Assembly: GCF_031128465.2 (NCBI RefSeq)
Contig: NZ_CP155618.1
Span: 1,683,501 to 1,747,500, forward strand
DNA length: 64,000 nucleotides
Direction: 5' to 3'
DNA from: Mariniflexile litorale
GTDB taxonomy: Bacteria > Bacteroidota > Bacteroidia > Flavobacteriales > Flavobacteriaceae
Part shown: positions 19,505 to 28,050 of the stretch, piece by piece
Position numbering within the stretch: the stretch's first letter is position 1
Layout of the letters: each line of letters starts with the position of its first letter
Program-made: the position numbers and the translations under genes
Notes under the pieces: model-generated
Databases searched by the model: none
The model's input: the letters and a program-made list of their open reading frames with translations, nothing else
Told to the model about the DNA's origin: nothing

Positions 19505-21943
19505 ATGTCTATTTTTTTTAATGATCTGGCTAAGCAACTATTAAGGAGTCTTTTAATAGGTGTTACCACAACAACTTTATTACATGCTCAAGAGAAAAAA
19601 TCAATTCCAAGTATAGAAAAAATATATGTTCATACCGACAGGTCTTGTTATACGCTAGGCGAATCATTATGGTATAAAGCATATTCGGTTTATGCCTATA
19701 GTAATTTGCTTTTTAATGAAAGCAATCTTTTATATGTTGAGTTAGTTTCACCTGACTCTAAAATAATTGCAAGTAACAAAACAAGGTTAGAAGAAGGTTT
19801 GGGTCATGGTGATTTTAAATTAACCGATTCTACAGGGGTGAAAGCAGGTATTTATCAATTAAGAGCCTACACAAATTTTAGCAGAAACTTTGGAACCGAT
19901 TTTGTTTTTAAAAAAGATATTGAAATTATTGATGTTTTTGAAAACAGTGCATCTAACAACAACGAATCGAACAAACCAAAACCAGTTGTAAACAATACAG
20001 TCGAAAACACCCAAAACACATTTAAAGTACAATTTTTTCCTGAAGGGGGTTCTCTTATAAATGAAGTTGAAAGTACTGTGGCTTTTAAAGCTGTAGATGC
20101 AAATGAACAACCTATAGATCTAAAGGGTAAAATTTTTGATTCTGAAGGTGCTCTAGTGGCATTGTTTATAAGTCAACATGATGGTATGGGAAAATTTCCA
20201 TTTAAACCCATTAAAGGGAAACAGTATCGTGCTGAAGCTACTACTTCCAACGGAGAGTTAATAGAAGTAATGCTTCCTAATATACAGGAAACGGGTTATT
20301 TGTTAAGTTTCAAAAAAATTAATGAAAAGGAAGTGATAACAATAAAAACAAATCAAGAAACCTTATTACAAGAACCTAATGCCCCTCTTACTTTAATTGG
20401 TACATCAAGAGGTATTTCTTATTTTGAAGGCACGCAACCATTAACAGAAACTACATTATCCTTTCAGTTACCTAAAAATGATTTTCCAGAAGGTATTACT
20501 CAGCTAACCTTATACGGTGCCAATTTAAAACCGCAAAGTGAACGGTTAATATTTATTGAAAAGGAACATGATTTAGAGTTAAATATAATTACCGACAAAA
20601 AAACGTATGAGCCTAACGAGAAGGTTACCGTTACTGTATCATCTAAAACGAAAACAGGTCAAGTCGTGCCAGCTAGCTTTTCATTAAGTTCAACAGACAC
20701 TAATGGTGTAAAGGATGAGAAAGATTATGGGATCAATATTAGTTCATATTTTTTAATGGAATCAGATATTAGAGGGCAAGTACACAATCCGAGTTACTAT
20801 TTTGATGACAGTAACCCTAACCGATTGGATCATTTAGATTTATTGCTTTTAACACAAGGATGGAGAGATTTTATATGGAAAACAATGCCTCAAGAAAATG
20901 ATAGTATTCATTATAATATTGAAAAAAACTTTACTATTTCAGGACGTGTAAAACAGCTTTTAGGTAATAAACCTAAGGCGAATAGTAATGTAACCTTGGC
21001 TATAGTAAATAAAAAAGGTTTCAATATTTTTAACACTGTCACGAATTCTGAAGGAGGTTTTAAGTTTGATGACCTTTCGTTTTTTGGAGAAACGAATATA
21101 TTTTTAAATTCTAGAAATGAAAAAGGAAATAATAATGGAGAAATTATAATGTATTCGACTAAAAAAAATATTCCTTTAGAAACAGATTTTAAAAAAACTA
21201 ATTTTATTTTCAATAAAACAACAAACACCATAAAGGAAAATATATATAAAAAATATGTGATGAATGGTATTGCGCCAGAAAACATGTTGGATGAAATTGA
21301 AATAATTGGAAAAAAGAAAGAAAAAGGAACACCAAGCTTATATGGAAATGCAGATAATACTTTTATAATTGATGATAAAACACAGCATTTTACAGATATA
21401 TATCAATTAATACAGTTTTCCTTACCAGGTGTAATGGCTATTGGAGGCAATATAGGCTTTAGTAGATTTGGAGGACGTCCAGCTTACATAATGATTGATG
21501 GTGTAGAATGGGATCAAGCCGATTTAAGAGGTATAAGTACCGATGATGTAGCAAAAATAGAAGCTTTTAAAGGTCCTAGCACGGCTATATTTGGTTCAAG
21601 AGGCGCTAATGGTGTTATTATAATTTACACTAAAGATGGTTTTGTTAATAATAAGCCTAAAAAAAAATATCATTCAATAACAAAGACATTAGATGGTTAT
21701 TATGATGCCCGTTACTTTTATTCGCCAAATCCAGAAAAGCTAAATTTAGATTTTGATAATAAATTGACTGTTCGTAATACGCTATACTGGAACCCTTACA
21801 TACATCCAGACGAAACAGGTATCTCACAAGCAACTTATTATAACAGTAAGGTTGAAACGACTGTGAAAGTAAGTTTAGAAGGAATAACAGCAACAGGTAT
21901 TCCTGTTGTGTTAAAAACGCATTACAGTATTAAAAGTAATTAA
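19505..21943 (+). CDS. Exported plug-domain protein with macroglobulin-like N-terminal part
   Basis: An 812-residue protein. The N-terminus has a hydrophobic stretch ending in LLHAQE, a likely signal peptide, followed by EKIYVHTDRSCYTLGESLW, the start of an MG2-like beta-sandwich found in many Bacteroidota surface proteins. A carboxypeptidase-regulatory-like fold is plausible near residues 480-540. Residues ~610-710 match a TonB-receptor plug (SLPGVMAIGG, PAYIMIDGV, KIEAFKGPSTAIFGSRGANG). No 22-strand beta-barrel follows, because only ~100 residues remain. It is therefore not a complete receptor. It is probably periplasmic or outer-membrane associated. Function unknown. Confidence 0.8.
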   Translation: MSIFFNDLAKQLLRSLLIGVTTTTLLHAQEKKSIPSIEKIYVHTDRSCYTLGESLWYKAYSVYAYSNLLFNESNLLYVELVSPDSKIIASNKTRLEEGLGHGDFKLTDSTGVKAGIYQLRAYTNFSRNFGTDFVFKKDIEIIDVFENSASNNNESNKPKPVVNNTVENTQNTFKVQFFPEGGSLINEVESTVAFKAVDANEQPIDLKGKIFDSEGALVALFISQHDGMGKFPFKPIKGKQYRAEATTSNGELIEVMLPNIQETGYLLSFKKINEKEVITIKTNQETLLQEPNAPLTLIGTSRGISYFEGTQPLTETTLSFQLPKNDFPEGITQLTLYGANLKPQSERLIFIEKEHDLELNIITDKKTYEPNEKVTVTVSSKTKTGQVVPASFSLSSTDTNGVKDEKDYGINISSYFLMESDIRGQVHNPSYYFDDSNPNRLDHLDLLLLTQGWRDFIWKTMPQENDSIHYNIEKNFTISGRVKQLLGNKPKANSNVTLAIVNKKGFNIFNTVTNSEGGFKFDDLSFFGETNIFLNSRNEKGNNNGEIIMYSTKKNIPLETDFKKTNFIFNKTTNTIKENIYKKYVMNGIAPENMLDEIEIIGKKKEKGTPSLYGNADNTFIIDDKTQHFTDIYQLIQFSLPGVMAIGGNIGFSRFGGRPAYIMIDGVEWDQADLRGISTDDVAKIEAFKGPSTAIFGSRGANGVIIIYTKDGFVNNKPKKKYHSITKTLDGYYDARYFYSPNPEKLNLDFDNKLTVRNTLYWNPYIHPDETGISQATYYNSKVETTVKVSLEGITATGIPVVLKTHYSIKSN

Positions 21944-22095
21944 TTATATAATCAACTTATAAGAGAACAGAGTGTTTTAAAAAGAGGATTATGTTTAACA
22001 GTTTTACTTTAAGACTAAATTTTCTATTATTTTCATAATTTGGGAAGCTATTAGGTTTATTCAAAAAACACTAATTTTGCATCAAAATTTTTAAC

Positions 22096-23091
22096 GTGGT
22101 AAAAATACACAATATAGAACTTCCCGATTTCCCATTGCTTCTGGCACCCATGGAAGATGTTAGCGACCCACCATTTCGTGCTTTATGCAAGGAACAAGGT
22201 GCTGATGTTGTATATACCGAATTCGTATCAAGCGAAGGTTTAATTCGTAACGCCGCCAAAAGCGTTATGAAGTTAGATATTTATGAAAAAGAGCGACCTG
22301 TAGGCATTCAAATATTTGGAGCCAATTTAGAAAGCATGCTGCAAACCATTGATATTGTAGCAGAATCTAAACCAGACATCATCGATATTAATTTTGGTTG
22401 CCCCGTAAAAAAAGTAGTAAGTAAAGGGGCGGGTGCAGGCATTTTAAAAGATGTTTGCCTTATGGAGCAACTTACCGCCGAAATGGTAAAACGCACCAAC
22501 ATACCTATAACAGTTAAAACCCGTTTGGGTTGGGATCACGATTCCATAAGAATCCTTGAAGTTGCCGAACGCTTACAAGATGTGGGATGTAAAGCCATTG
22601 CCATTCATGGACGCACCCGTGCACAAATGTATAAGGGAAATGCCGACTGGAAACCTATTGCCGATGTTAAAAACAACCCACGTATGCATATTCCCGTATT
22701 TGGGAATGGGGATGTAGATACGCCAGAAAAAGCCATGGAAATGCGCGATGTTTATGGTTTAGATGGCTGTATGATAGGGCGTGCGAGCATTGGCAACCCT
22801 TGGTTTTTTAAGCAAGTAAAACACTTCTTTTCAACAGGCGAACATTTAGCGCCTATTTCTATTGAAGAACGTGTTGAGGCAGCGCGCCGCCATTTACAAA
22901 TGGCTATCGATTGGAAAGGGGAAATTTTGGGTGTTTTCGAAACCCGTCGCCATTACACCAATTACTTTAAAAACATTCCGCATTTTAAAGAATTAAGAAT
23001 GAAAATGGTAACCAGCGACCGCTCCGAAGATGTTTTTGCAGCATTTGATGAGGTACAGGATCAATTTGCCAATTATCAATTTATAGAGTAG
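22096..23091 (+). CDS. dusB: tRNA-dihydrouridine synthase
   Basis: A 331-residue FMN enzyme that reduces uridine to dihydrouridine in tRNA. Visible motifs are LLAPMEDVSDPPFR (FMN binding), DINFGCPVKKVVSKGAGAG with the catalytic Cys, KTRLGWD, AIHGRTRAQMY and a phosphate-binding GNGDVDTPEKA. A GTG start at 22096 is used, as no in-frame ATG precedes the conserved N-terminus. A TAATTTTG -7-like box lies at 22072-22079. DusB is the usual name for the Bacteroidota member, but the position of its target uridine is not shown by sequence. Confidence 0.92.
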   Translation: MVKIHNIELPDFPLLLAPMEDVSDPPFRALCKEQGADVVYTEFVSSEGLIRNAAKSVMKLDIYEKERPVGIQIFGANLESMLQTIDIVAESKPDIIDINFGCPVKKVVSKGAGAGILKDVCLMEQLTAEMVKRTNIPITVKTRLGWDHDSIRILEVAERLQDVGCKAIAIHGRTRAQMYKGNADWKPIADVKNNPRMHIPVFGNGDVDTPEKAMEMRDVYGLDGCMIGRASIGNPWFFKQVKHFFSTGEHLAPISIEERVEAARRHLQMAIDWKGEILGVFETRRHYTNYFKNIPHFKELRMKMVTSDRSEDVFAAFDEVQDQFANYQFIE

Positions 23092-23099
23092 TTTTATTT

Positions 23100-23200
23100 G
23101 GGCAAATGGCAAGCCACCGCGCTATTCATTACTAGTTTTGGCTCGATGCACGCCTCGCCAAAAGCTATCCATTACTATCGCTTTTGCGGGCAATTTAATG
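23100..23200. repeat. GC-rich intergenic segment with imperfect repeats
   Basis: This intergenic piece is much richer in G+C than its surroundings. It contains an imperfect direct repeat (GCTATTCATTACTA and GCTATCCATTACTA) and a small inverted repeat (TTTTGGC ... GCCAAAA). The 60-codon frame across it has no recognisable features and is not called. It may be a copy of a dispersed intergenic repeat, but only one copy is in this window. Confidence 0.35.
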
Positions 23201-23341
23201 GACACCTATTTTGTTCTGAAGTTAAAGTTGTAAAAACGGAAAGGTTCTTCGTAAGAATTATTGAGATATGTATGGTTTGATCTCTCTCAATTTTATAGAG
23301 AATCACTTCAGAAAGCTCGTTTTTATAGCAAATCGCCCAAA

Positions 23342-24547
23342 TTAATGTTCTTCAACCAAAGGTTTTGTAATTCTTACCGATGCTATTTTTGAAGCAATGA
23401 TGCCTAAAACCGAAATAGTTATAAACACAATAAATAAATTTTCAATTTTAATATTTACAGGGTAAGCCAGCGAAGGGGTTATCATAACCAACGAAAATGT
23501 TTTTTGAAGAAAAACAATAATAAGGCTAATTAGTAAGCCTATAAAACCGCCTACAACACCCATTAAACTCCCTTGGTAAAAGAAAATACGGCGAATATCT
23601 CTTACTGTCACTCCTATATTGAATAAGGTATTAAGACTTCGTTTTTTATCCAGCATCATCATAATTAAGGAGCCTATAACATTAAAAAAGGCAATAATTA
23701 AAACCAGTGTAAATATTAAGTAAACCGCTAAATTTTCGGTATTAAGCATTTTATAAAGAGCGTCGTTTAATTGTGCCCTGTTTTTTACAATAACCTTATC
23801 ACCTAAAATAGCTTGAATGTGCTTTTTCGCAAGGGCCTCATCGATACCTTCTTTAAGCTTAAATTCTATAGCACTTATTTGGTTCGGTTCGTAATTTAAT
23901 AAGTTTTTAGCCAAATCTATAGGAGCAAAAATATAGGTGTCGTTTAGTTTTTCATTAATAAAAAACACCCCTACATTCATGACGTTAATGCTATTAAATG
24001 CATTTTTTGTAGAGGTTATTTGTCCTTTTCCTGGTTTTGGGACATAGACTTTTATAGGACTTGTATAATCTATAATTCCCAATGAGAGGTTGTTAGCAAT
24101 TCCCCATCCAACGACTATTTGTCGGGATTTTTGTTCTATCCAAGTACCATGTTCTATAACGGTATCAAAATTAACTACGTTTTCATAGTGTTCATCAACA
24201 CCTTTAATAGTAGCAATGGTATTTTTATCTTGTGATTCAATGATAACGCGTTCTTCAATAATTTTAGCGTATTGGGCAATGTCGTTTAACTTATTAAGTT
24301 CGCTTATATTATCATCGGTTAAAATAAACGATTTTCCTACCGCTGTTTCAGCTTTCAAATCAGGGTCTATAATACTAGAAAATTGAAGGGTAAAATCTTT
24401 TAAACCCGAAAAACCAGAAAGCACGATAAATAAGGATGCAGAGCCTAAAATAACACCAATAACAGCTATTATGGTAATAAAATTAATAGCATTATTACTG
24501 CTTTTTGATCGTAAATAACGTTTTGCTATATATAAAGAGAAGTTCAA
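23342..24547 (-). CDS. LolC/LolE-type ABC transporter permease (FtsX superfamily)
   Basis: A 401-residue membrane protein. An N-terminal helix (INFITIIAVIGVILGSASLF) is followed by a large periplasmic domain of about 200 residues and three C-terminal helices in the FtsX arrangement. The start YIAKRYLRSKSSNNAINFIT is typical of Bacteroidota LolC/E-like proteins, which act in lipoprotein release from the inner membrane. The ATPase partner is not adjacent. The gene follows rbfA by 7 nt, so the pair is an operon. Assignment to Lol rather than to a MacB-like function is inferred. Confidence 0.85.
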   Translation of the reverse strand: MNFSLYIAKRYLRSKSSNNAINFITIIAVIGVILGSASLFIVLSGFSGLKDFTLQFSSIIDPDLKAETAVGKSFILTDDNISELNKLNDIAQYAKIIEERVIIESQDKNTIATIKGVDEHYENVVNFDTVIEHGTWIEQKSRQIVVGWGIANNLSLGIIDYTSPIKVYVPKPGKGQITSTKNAFNSINVMNVGVFFINEKLNDTYIFAPIDLAKNLLNYEPNQISAIEFKLKEGIDEALAKKHIQAILGDKVIVKNRAQLNDALYKMLNTENLAVYLIFTLVLIIAFFNVIGSLIMMMLDKKRSLNTLFNIGVTVRDIRRIFFYQGSLMGVVGGFIGLLISLIIVFLQKTFSLVMITPSLAYPVNIKIENLFIVFITISVLGIIASKIASVRITKPLVEEH

Positions 24548-24554
24548 ATTTCGA

Positions 24555-24959
24555 TTAAGATTTTTTCCTTTTGTCTAAAATAGTTGGGTCTTTAATAGGG
24601 TTTTCTTGTCCCTTTAAAGATTGATCAATTTGGTCAATATATTCTAAAGAGTCGTCTATAAAAAACTCTAAATTAGGCATACGACGTAGTTGATTTTTGG
24701 TACGTTGCGCCAATTCGTGTCTAATTAATGGCGTGTTCGACTTTATTCCAATTAATAATTCTTTTGCTTTATCGTTAGGAAAAATACTTAAATATACTTT
24801 AGCAACCGATAAATCTACCGTTACTTTAACTTTAGACACTGATATTAGTATACCGTGTAAGCCACCTTGAGTGGCAGCACCTTGTAGCACTTCAACCAAA
24901 TCGCGTTGTAAAACCGATCCTATTTTTTTCTGTCTTTGACTTTCCTCCACGTTGCTCAT
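24555..24959 (-). CDS. rbfA: Ribosome-binding factor A
   Basis: A 134-residue KH-like protein that helps mature the 30S subunit and 16S rRNA 5' end. The N-terminal SQRQKKIGSVLQRDLVEVLQ and the later RHELAQRTKNQLRRMPNLEF match the family. The C-terminal tail is basic. It is the first gene of an operon with the LolC/E-like permease, an arrangement I recall as common in Bacteroidota. Confidence 0.92.
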   Translation of the reverse strand: MSNVEESQRQKKIGSVLQRDLVEVLQGAATQGGLHGILISVSKVKVTVDLSVAKVYLSIFPNDKAKELLIGIKSNTPLIRHELAQRTKNQLRRMPNLEFFIDDSLEYIDQIDQSLKGQENPIKDPTILDKRKKS

Positions 24960-25140
24960 TTGATACCCATTAAAGGTTTAGAAAACAAAAATAGAGGTTA
25001 TTTAAAGATTATCTTACTTTTGATTAGCAAAATTTGTATATTAAGTATAATTTGTAAGTCTATTAATTGAAATTAAACTTTTACAGAATTAAATTTCTCC
25101 TTTACTTAGAGTGAACTCGGTAATGACAAAAAAGTAATGA

Positions 25141-25551
25141 ATGAATAAAATTGAACACATAGGAATTGCGGTTAAAAATCTAGAGACTTCTAATGAATTG
25201 TTTTCCAAACTTTTTGGATCCCCAAGTTATAAAACCGAAACAGTAGAAAGCGAAGGTGTAAAAACATCTTTTTTTAAATTAGGAAACAATAAAATAGAAC
25301 TTTTAGAAGCAATAAATGAAGATAGTCCTATAGCAAAGTTTATTAATACAAAGGGAGAAGGTATTCATCACATTGCTTTTGATGTAGATGATATGGAAAT
25401 TGAAATAAAAAGATTAACTACTGAAGGGTTTGTTGTTTTAAACGAAAAACCTAAAAAAGGAGCTGATAATAAGCTAGTTGTTTTCTTGCATCCTAAAACC
25501 ACAAATGGTGTTCTTATTGAGTTGTGTCAAGAAATTTGTTTAAAAGAATAA
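25141..25551 (+). CDS. mce: Methylmalonyl-CoA epimerase
   Basis: A 136-residue vicinal-oxygen-chelate protein. It interconverts (R)- and (S)-methylmalonyl-CoA in propionate metabolism. Metal ligands fit the pattern: His in IEHIGIAV, His in GIHHIAFDV and a C-terminal Glu in VLIELCQ. The motif KGADNKLVVFLHPK is characteristic. It stands alone between divergent rbfA and a tRNA gene, so it is probably a single-gene unit. Confidence 0.92.
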   Translation: MNKIEHIGIAVKNLETSNELFSKLFGSPSYKTETVESEGVKTSFFKLGNNKIELLEAINEDSPIAKFINTKGEGIHHIAFDVDDMEIEIKRLTTEGFVVLNEKPKKGADNKLVVFLHPKTTNGVLIELCQEICLKE

Positions 25552-25637
25552 TTTTCTTGTAGAGTTTTAAAATTAGTATTAAATTCGCAGCCAATTTCGG
25601 AATGAAACTGTATTTATTATGGTAACATAAACGGATC

Positions 25638-25711
25638 GGTCCTATAGCTCAGTTGGTTAGAGCACCTGACTCATAATCAGGTGGTCCCTGGTTCGAGCCC
25701 AGGTGGGACCA
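25638..25711 (+). tRNA. tRNA with CAU anticodon (probably tRNA-Ile2; elongator tRNA-Met possible)
   Basis: A full 74-nt cloverleaf. The acceptor stem pairs GGTCCTA with TGGGACC, the T arm carries GGTTCGAGCCC, and the anticodon loop CTCATAA has CAT at 25672-25674. The discriminator base is A. The acceptor stem has C4-G69 and C5-G68, which in E. coli are tRNA-Ile2 features recognised by TilS, whereas elongator tRNA-Met has different pairs there. The Ile2 call rests on that comparison. The CCA end is not encoded. Confidence 0.9.
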
Positions 25712-25725
25712 CTTTTAGAGATTGT

Positions 25726-25755
25726 AAAGCCTTTCATAACTGAAAGGCTTTTTAT
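25726..25755 (+). terminator. tRNA terminator
   Basis: A perfect 10-bp stem (AAAGCCTTTC at 25726-25735 with GAAAGGCTTT at 25742-25751), a 6-nt loop and a following T-rich tract, 14 nt past the tRNA end. Confidence 0.85.
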
Positions 25756-25994
25756 TTTATAAAGACAAAACATAAATTCTTTTCATAAAATAGGTACTGG
25801 TTTTTAAAACAAGTATAAAATCCTTTTTATAAAATTTCTTTTCTATACTATTTTATATATATTTGCTTTGATTAATAAAAAAATGAGGGATTATTTTTTT
25901 GTGTCAGATATTATTTTAAAATAGTATCATTTTAAATACAAAAAATAGCGAAAAATGCACTTTATCGAATATTTTAACGTTTCAAGGACGTTTT

Positions 25995-26022
25995 TTGGTA
26001 TAGAATTAGTGTAATAATTTTG
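25995..26022 (+). promoter_or_regulatory. Promoter of the PID-CTERM gene
   Basis: TTG (25995-25997), 17 nt spacing and TAATTTTG (26015-26022) fit the flavobacterial TTG-N17-TAnnTTTG promoter. The predicted transcript would start near 26029, about 26 nt before the ATG at 26055. The upstream 25755-25990 is very AT-rich and otherwise shows nothing I can name. Confidence 0.5.
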
Positions 26023-26054
26023 CTCACTCAGTTTTTTTTATACATTTGTACCCC

Positions 26055-26264
26055 ATGATAATACAAAACAAAAGAATATTTGCCTCAATCTTATTTGTAT
26101 TAATAAGTTTTGTATGTGCAGCAGCACAAGCAGGAGGAAGTACGCCACCACCTCCTATGACGCCACCACCTGGTTTACAGTTGCCTATAGATGGGGGGCT
26201 GTTAGTAGCTACTTGTGTTGGGCTATTTTATGGTGCTAAAAAACTATTATTTAATAAAAACTAG
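26055..26264 (+). CDS. Small PID-CTERM-type protein
   Basis: A 69-residue protein when started at the ATG at 26055 (a TTG three codons earlier is less likely). It has an N-terminal signal peptide (IFASILFVLISFVCAAAQAG), a proline-rich middle, and a C-terminal LPIDGG followed by a hydrophobic helix and a short basic tail. This tripartite tail matches the Bacteroidota PID-CTERM sorting signal. The predicted mature part is only about 20 residues, so the protein may be little more than a sorted tag. Its function is unknown. Confidence 0.75.
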   Translation: MIIQNKRIFASILFVLISFVCAAAQAGGSTPPPPMTPPPGLQLPIDGGLLVATCVGLFYGAKKLLFNKN

Positions 26265-26271
26265 TCTTTTA

Positions 26272-26865
26272 TTAAATATTTTGAAGCTCTAAAAGTTTAG
26301 AGACATATTTTCCTAAAACATCAAATTCTAAATTTACTATAGTACCTTCTTTAAAGGTCTTAAAGTTGGTGTTATTATAAGTATAAGGTATTATAGCAAC
26401 ACTAAAGCTATCTTTTTTAGAGTTTACAACCGTTAAACTCGTTCCATTAATAGTTATCGAGCCCTTTTCAATGGTAATATTATTAAGAGAGGTATTGTAA
26501 TTAAAAGTAAAGATCCAACTTCCGTTAGCTTCTTCAATATTCGTGCAAATTGCCGTTTGGTCTACATGGCCTTGTACAATATGTCCATCCAGTCTGTCAC
26601 CTAATTTCATAGCGCGTTCTAAGTTTACTTGGTTACCAATTTTAAGTGTGCCTAAATTGGTTTTGTTTAGCGTTTCTTTTATAGCAGTAACGGTGTATTC
26701 TTTATCATTAATATCAACTACCGTTAAGCAAACGCCATTATGCGCTACACTTTGATCTATCTTTAATTCATGTGTAATGGTGCTTGTTAGAGTAATATGG
26801 AGATTATCTAATTCTGTTTTTAAATTTGAAATGGTGCCTATATCTTCAATTATTCCAGTAAACAT
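26272..26865 (-). CDS. ribE: Riboflavin synthase, alpha subunit
   Basis: A 197-residue cytoplasmic enzyme with two related beta-barrel halves that each begin in the family way. The N-terminus is MFTGIIEDIGTI, and the first barrel has NGVCLTV. The second barrel begins near LDGHIVQGHVD and has NGTSLTV. It dismutates two lumazine molecules to riboflavin. It is divergent from pdxA with only about 65 nt between start codons, so their promoters overlap. No FMN riboswitch is visible. Confidence 0.95.
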   Translation of the reverse strand: MFTGIIEDIGTISNLKTELDNLHITLTSTITHELKIDQSVAHNGVCLTVVDINDKEYTVTAIKETLNKTNLGTLKIGNQVNLERAMKLGDRLDGHIVQGHVDQTAICTNIEEANGSWIFTFNYNTSLNNITIEKGSITINGTSLTVVNSKKDSFSVAIIPYTYNNTNFKTFKEGTIVNLEFDVLGKYVSKLLELQNI

Positions 26866-26886
26866 AATATTGTTTGTTTATTTAAC

Positions 26887-26894
26887 TAAATTTG
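26887..26894 (+). promoter_or_regulatory. -7 box upstream of pdxA
   Basis: TAAATTTG matches TAnnTTTG and lies 36 nt before the pdxA ATG at 26931. The nearest TTG elements are closer than usual, so the call is tentative. On the minus strand, TAATTTTG at 26908-26901 is a matching candidate for divergent ribE. Confidence 0.35.
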
Positions 26895-26930
26895 CATTAT
26901 CAAAATTACAAACAAAAGTTGTCATTCTTA

Positions 26931-27977
26931 ATGAAGAAATCGGAAAATATAGTAGTTGGCATATCAATAGGTGACTTAAATGGCATTGGTGGAGAAATTG
27001 TATTAAAAACATTTGAAGATTCTAGAATGTTAGAATTTTGTACACCTGTAATTTTTGCTTCGGCAAAAGTCATGAGTTTTTTTAAATCACACTTTAAGTC
27101 AGAAATCAATTTCAATAGTATAAATCACCTCAATCAATTAGTTTTTGGAAAGGTTAACGTATTTAATTGTTGGAATGAACCTGTAAACATTGAATTTGGA
27201 AAAGAAGACATTAAGATAGGTAGTTATGCTATCAAGTCGTTGCAAGCAGCAACAAAAGCACTTAAAGACAATCATATAGATGTTTTGGTAACGGCCCCTA
27301 TAAATAAGCATAATATACAATCTGAAGATTTTAAATTTCCAGGTCATACCGATTATTTGGCACAACAGTTAGAAGGGGAAAGCCTGATGTTTATGGTAAC
27401 CGATTCATTAAGAGTTGGTTTACTAACAGACCATGTTCCAGTAAAAGATATTATAGTGAACTTGACGGAAGCATTAATAGTTAAAAAAATAAATGCTGTT
27501 TACAACTCTCTATTAAAAGACTTTAATATTGTAAGACCAAAAATTGCCGTTTTAGGTATTAATCCGCACACGGGAGATAATGGTGTAATAGGTAACGAAG
27601 ATGACACTATTTTACGTCCAACACTTCAAAAAATAAAAGAAGAAGGTAAATTAGTTTATGGGCCTTATGCTGCCGATAGTTTTTTTGGTTCTAATAATTA
27701 TAAAAATTTTGATGCCATAGTAGCCACTTATCACGATCAAGGTTTGATACCTTTTAAAACATTATCATTTGGTCAAGGGGTTAATTTTACGGCAGGATTA
27801 AATAAAATTAGAACTTCGCCAGACCACGGAACTGCCTATGAAATTGCAGGAAAAGGAGAGGCCGACGAGAATTCTTTTAAAGAAGCCGTTTTTGCTGCCA
27901 TACAAATATTTAATAACAGATCTGATTATGAGGGACTTACATTAAATCCTTTAAAAAAATCAAATCAAAAGATGTAA
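26931..27977 (+). CDS. pdxA: 4-hydroxythreonine-4-phosphate dehydrogenase
   Basis: A 348-residue enzyme of pyridoxal 5'-phosphate synthesis that oxidises 4-phosphohydroxy-L-threonine. The N-terminal GISIGDLNGIGGEI, the PINKHNI segment, the metal-binding His in PGHTDYLA and YHDQGLIPFK, and the C-terminal RTSPDHGTAYEIAGKG are all typical. The ATG at 26931 is preferred over an in-frame TTG at 26892, because the latter falls within the putative -7 box and the family starts near here. Confidence 0.94.
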   Translation: MKKSENIVVGISIGDLNGIGGEIVLKTFEDSRMLEFCTPVIFASAKVMSFFKSHFKSEINFNSINHLNQLVFGKVNVFNCWNEPVNIEFGKEDIKIGSYAIKSLQAATKALKDNHIDVLVTAPINKHNIQSEDFKFPGHTDYLAQQLEGESLMFMVTDSLRVGLLTDHVPVKDIIVNLTEALIVKKINAVYNSLLKDFNIVRPKIAVLGINPHTGDNGVIGNEDDTILRPTLQKIKEEGKLVYGPYAADSFFGSNNYKNFDAIVATYHDQGLIPFKTLSFGQGVNFTAGLNKIRTSPDHGTAYEIAGKGEADENSFKEAVFAAIQIFNNRSDYEGLTLNPLKKSNQKM

Positions 27978-28001
27978 ACAAAAAAATGTTTATAAGTAAT
28001 G

Positions 28002-28028
28002 TTGCTTAAATAAAAATTTATATATTTG
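28002..28028 (+). promoter_or_regulatory. Promoter of the yceD-rpmF cluster
   Basis: TTG (28002-28004), 16 nt spacing and TATATTTG (28021-28028) match the flavobacterial consensus. The predicted transcription start is near 28035, some 15 nt before the ATG at 28051, giving a very short leader. Confidence 0.6.
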
Positions 28029-28050
28029 CAGGCTCAAAATAGATGTGATA

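Noticed and set aside
19281-19544. 87-codon plus-strand frame between lepA and the plug-domain gene
   Set aside because: Hydrophobic AT-driven sequence that overlaps the real ATG at 19505 and has no conserved feature.
23098-23280. 60-codon frame downstream of dus
   Set aside because: It runs through the GC-rich repeat-like segment, starts with TTG and has no recognisable protein features.
26041-26048. TACATTTG as a promoter giving a leaderless PID-CTERM mRNA
   Set aside because: It matches the -7 consensus but has no TTG partner, while TTG-N17-TAATTTTG at 25995-26022 fits better.
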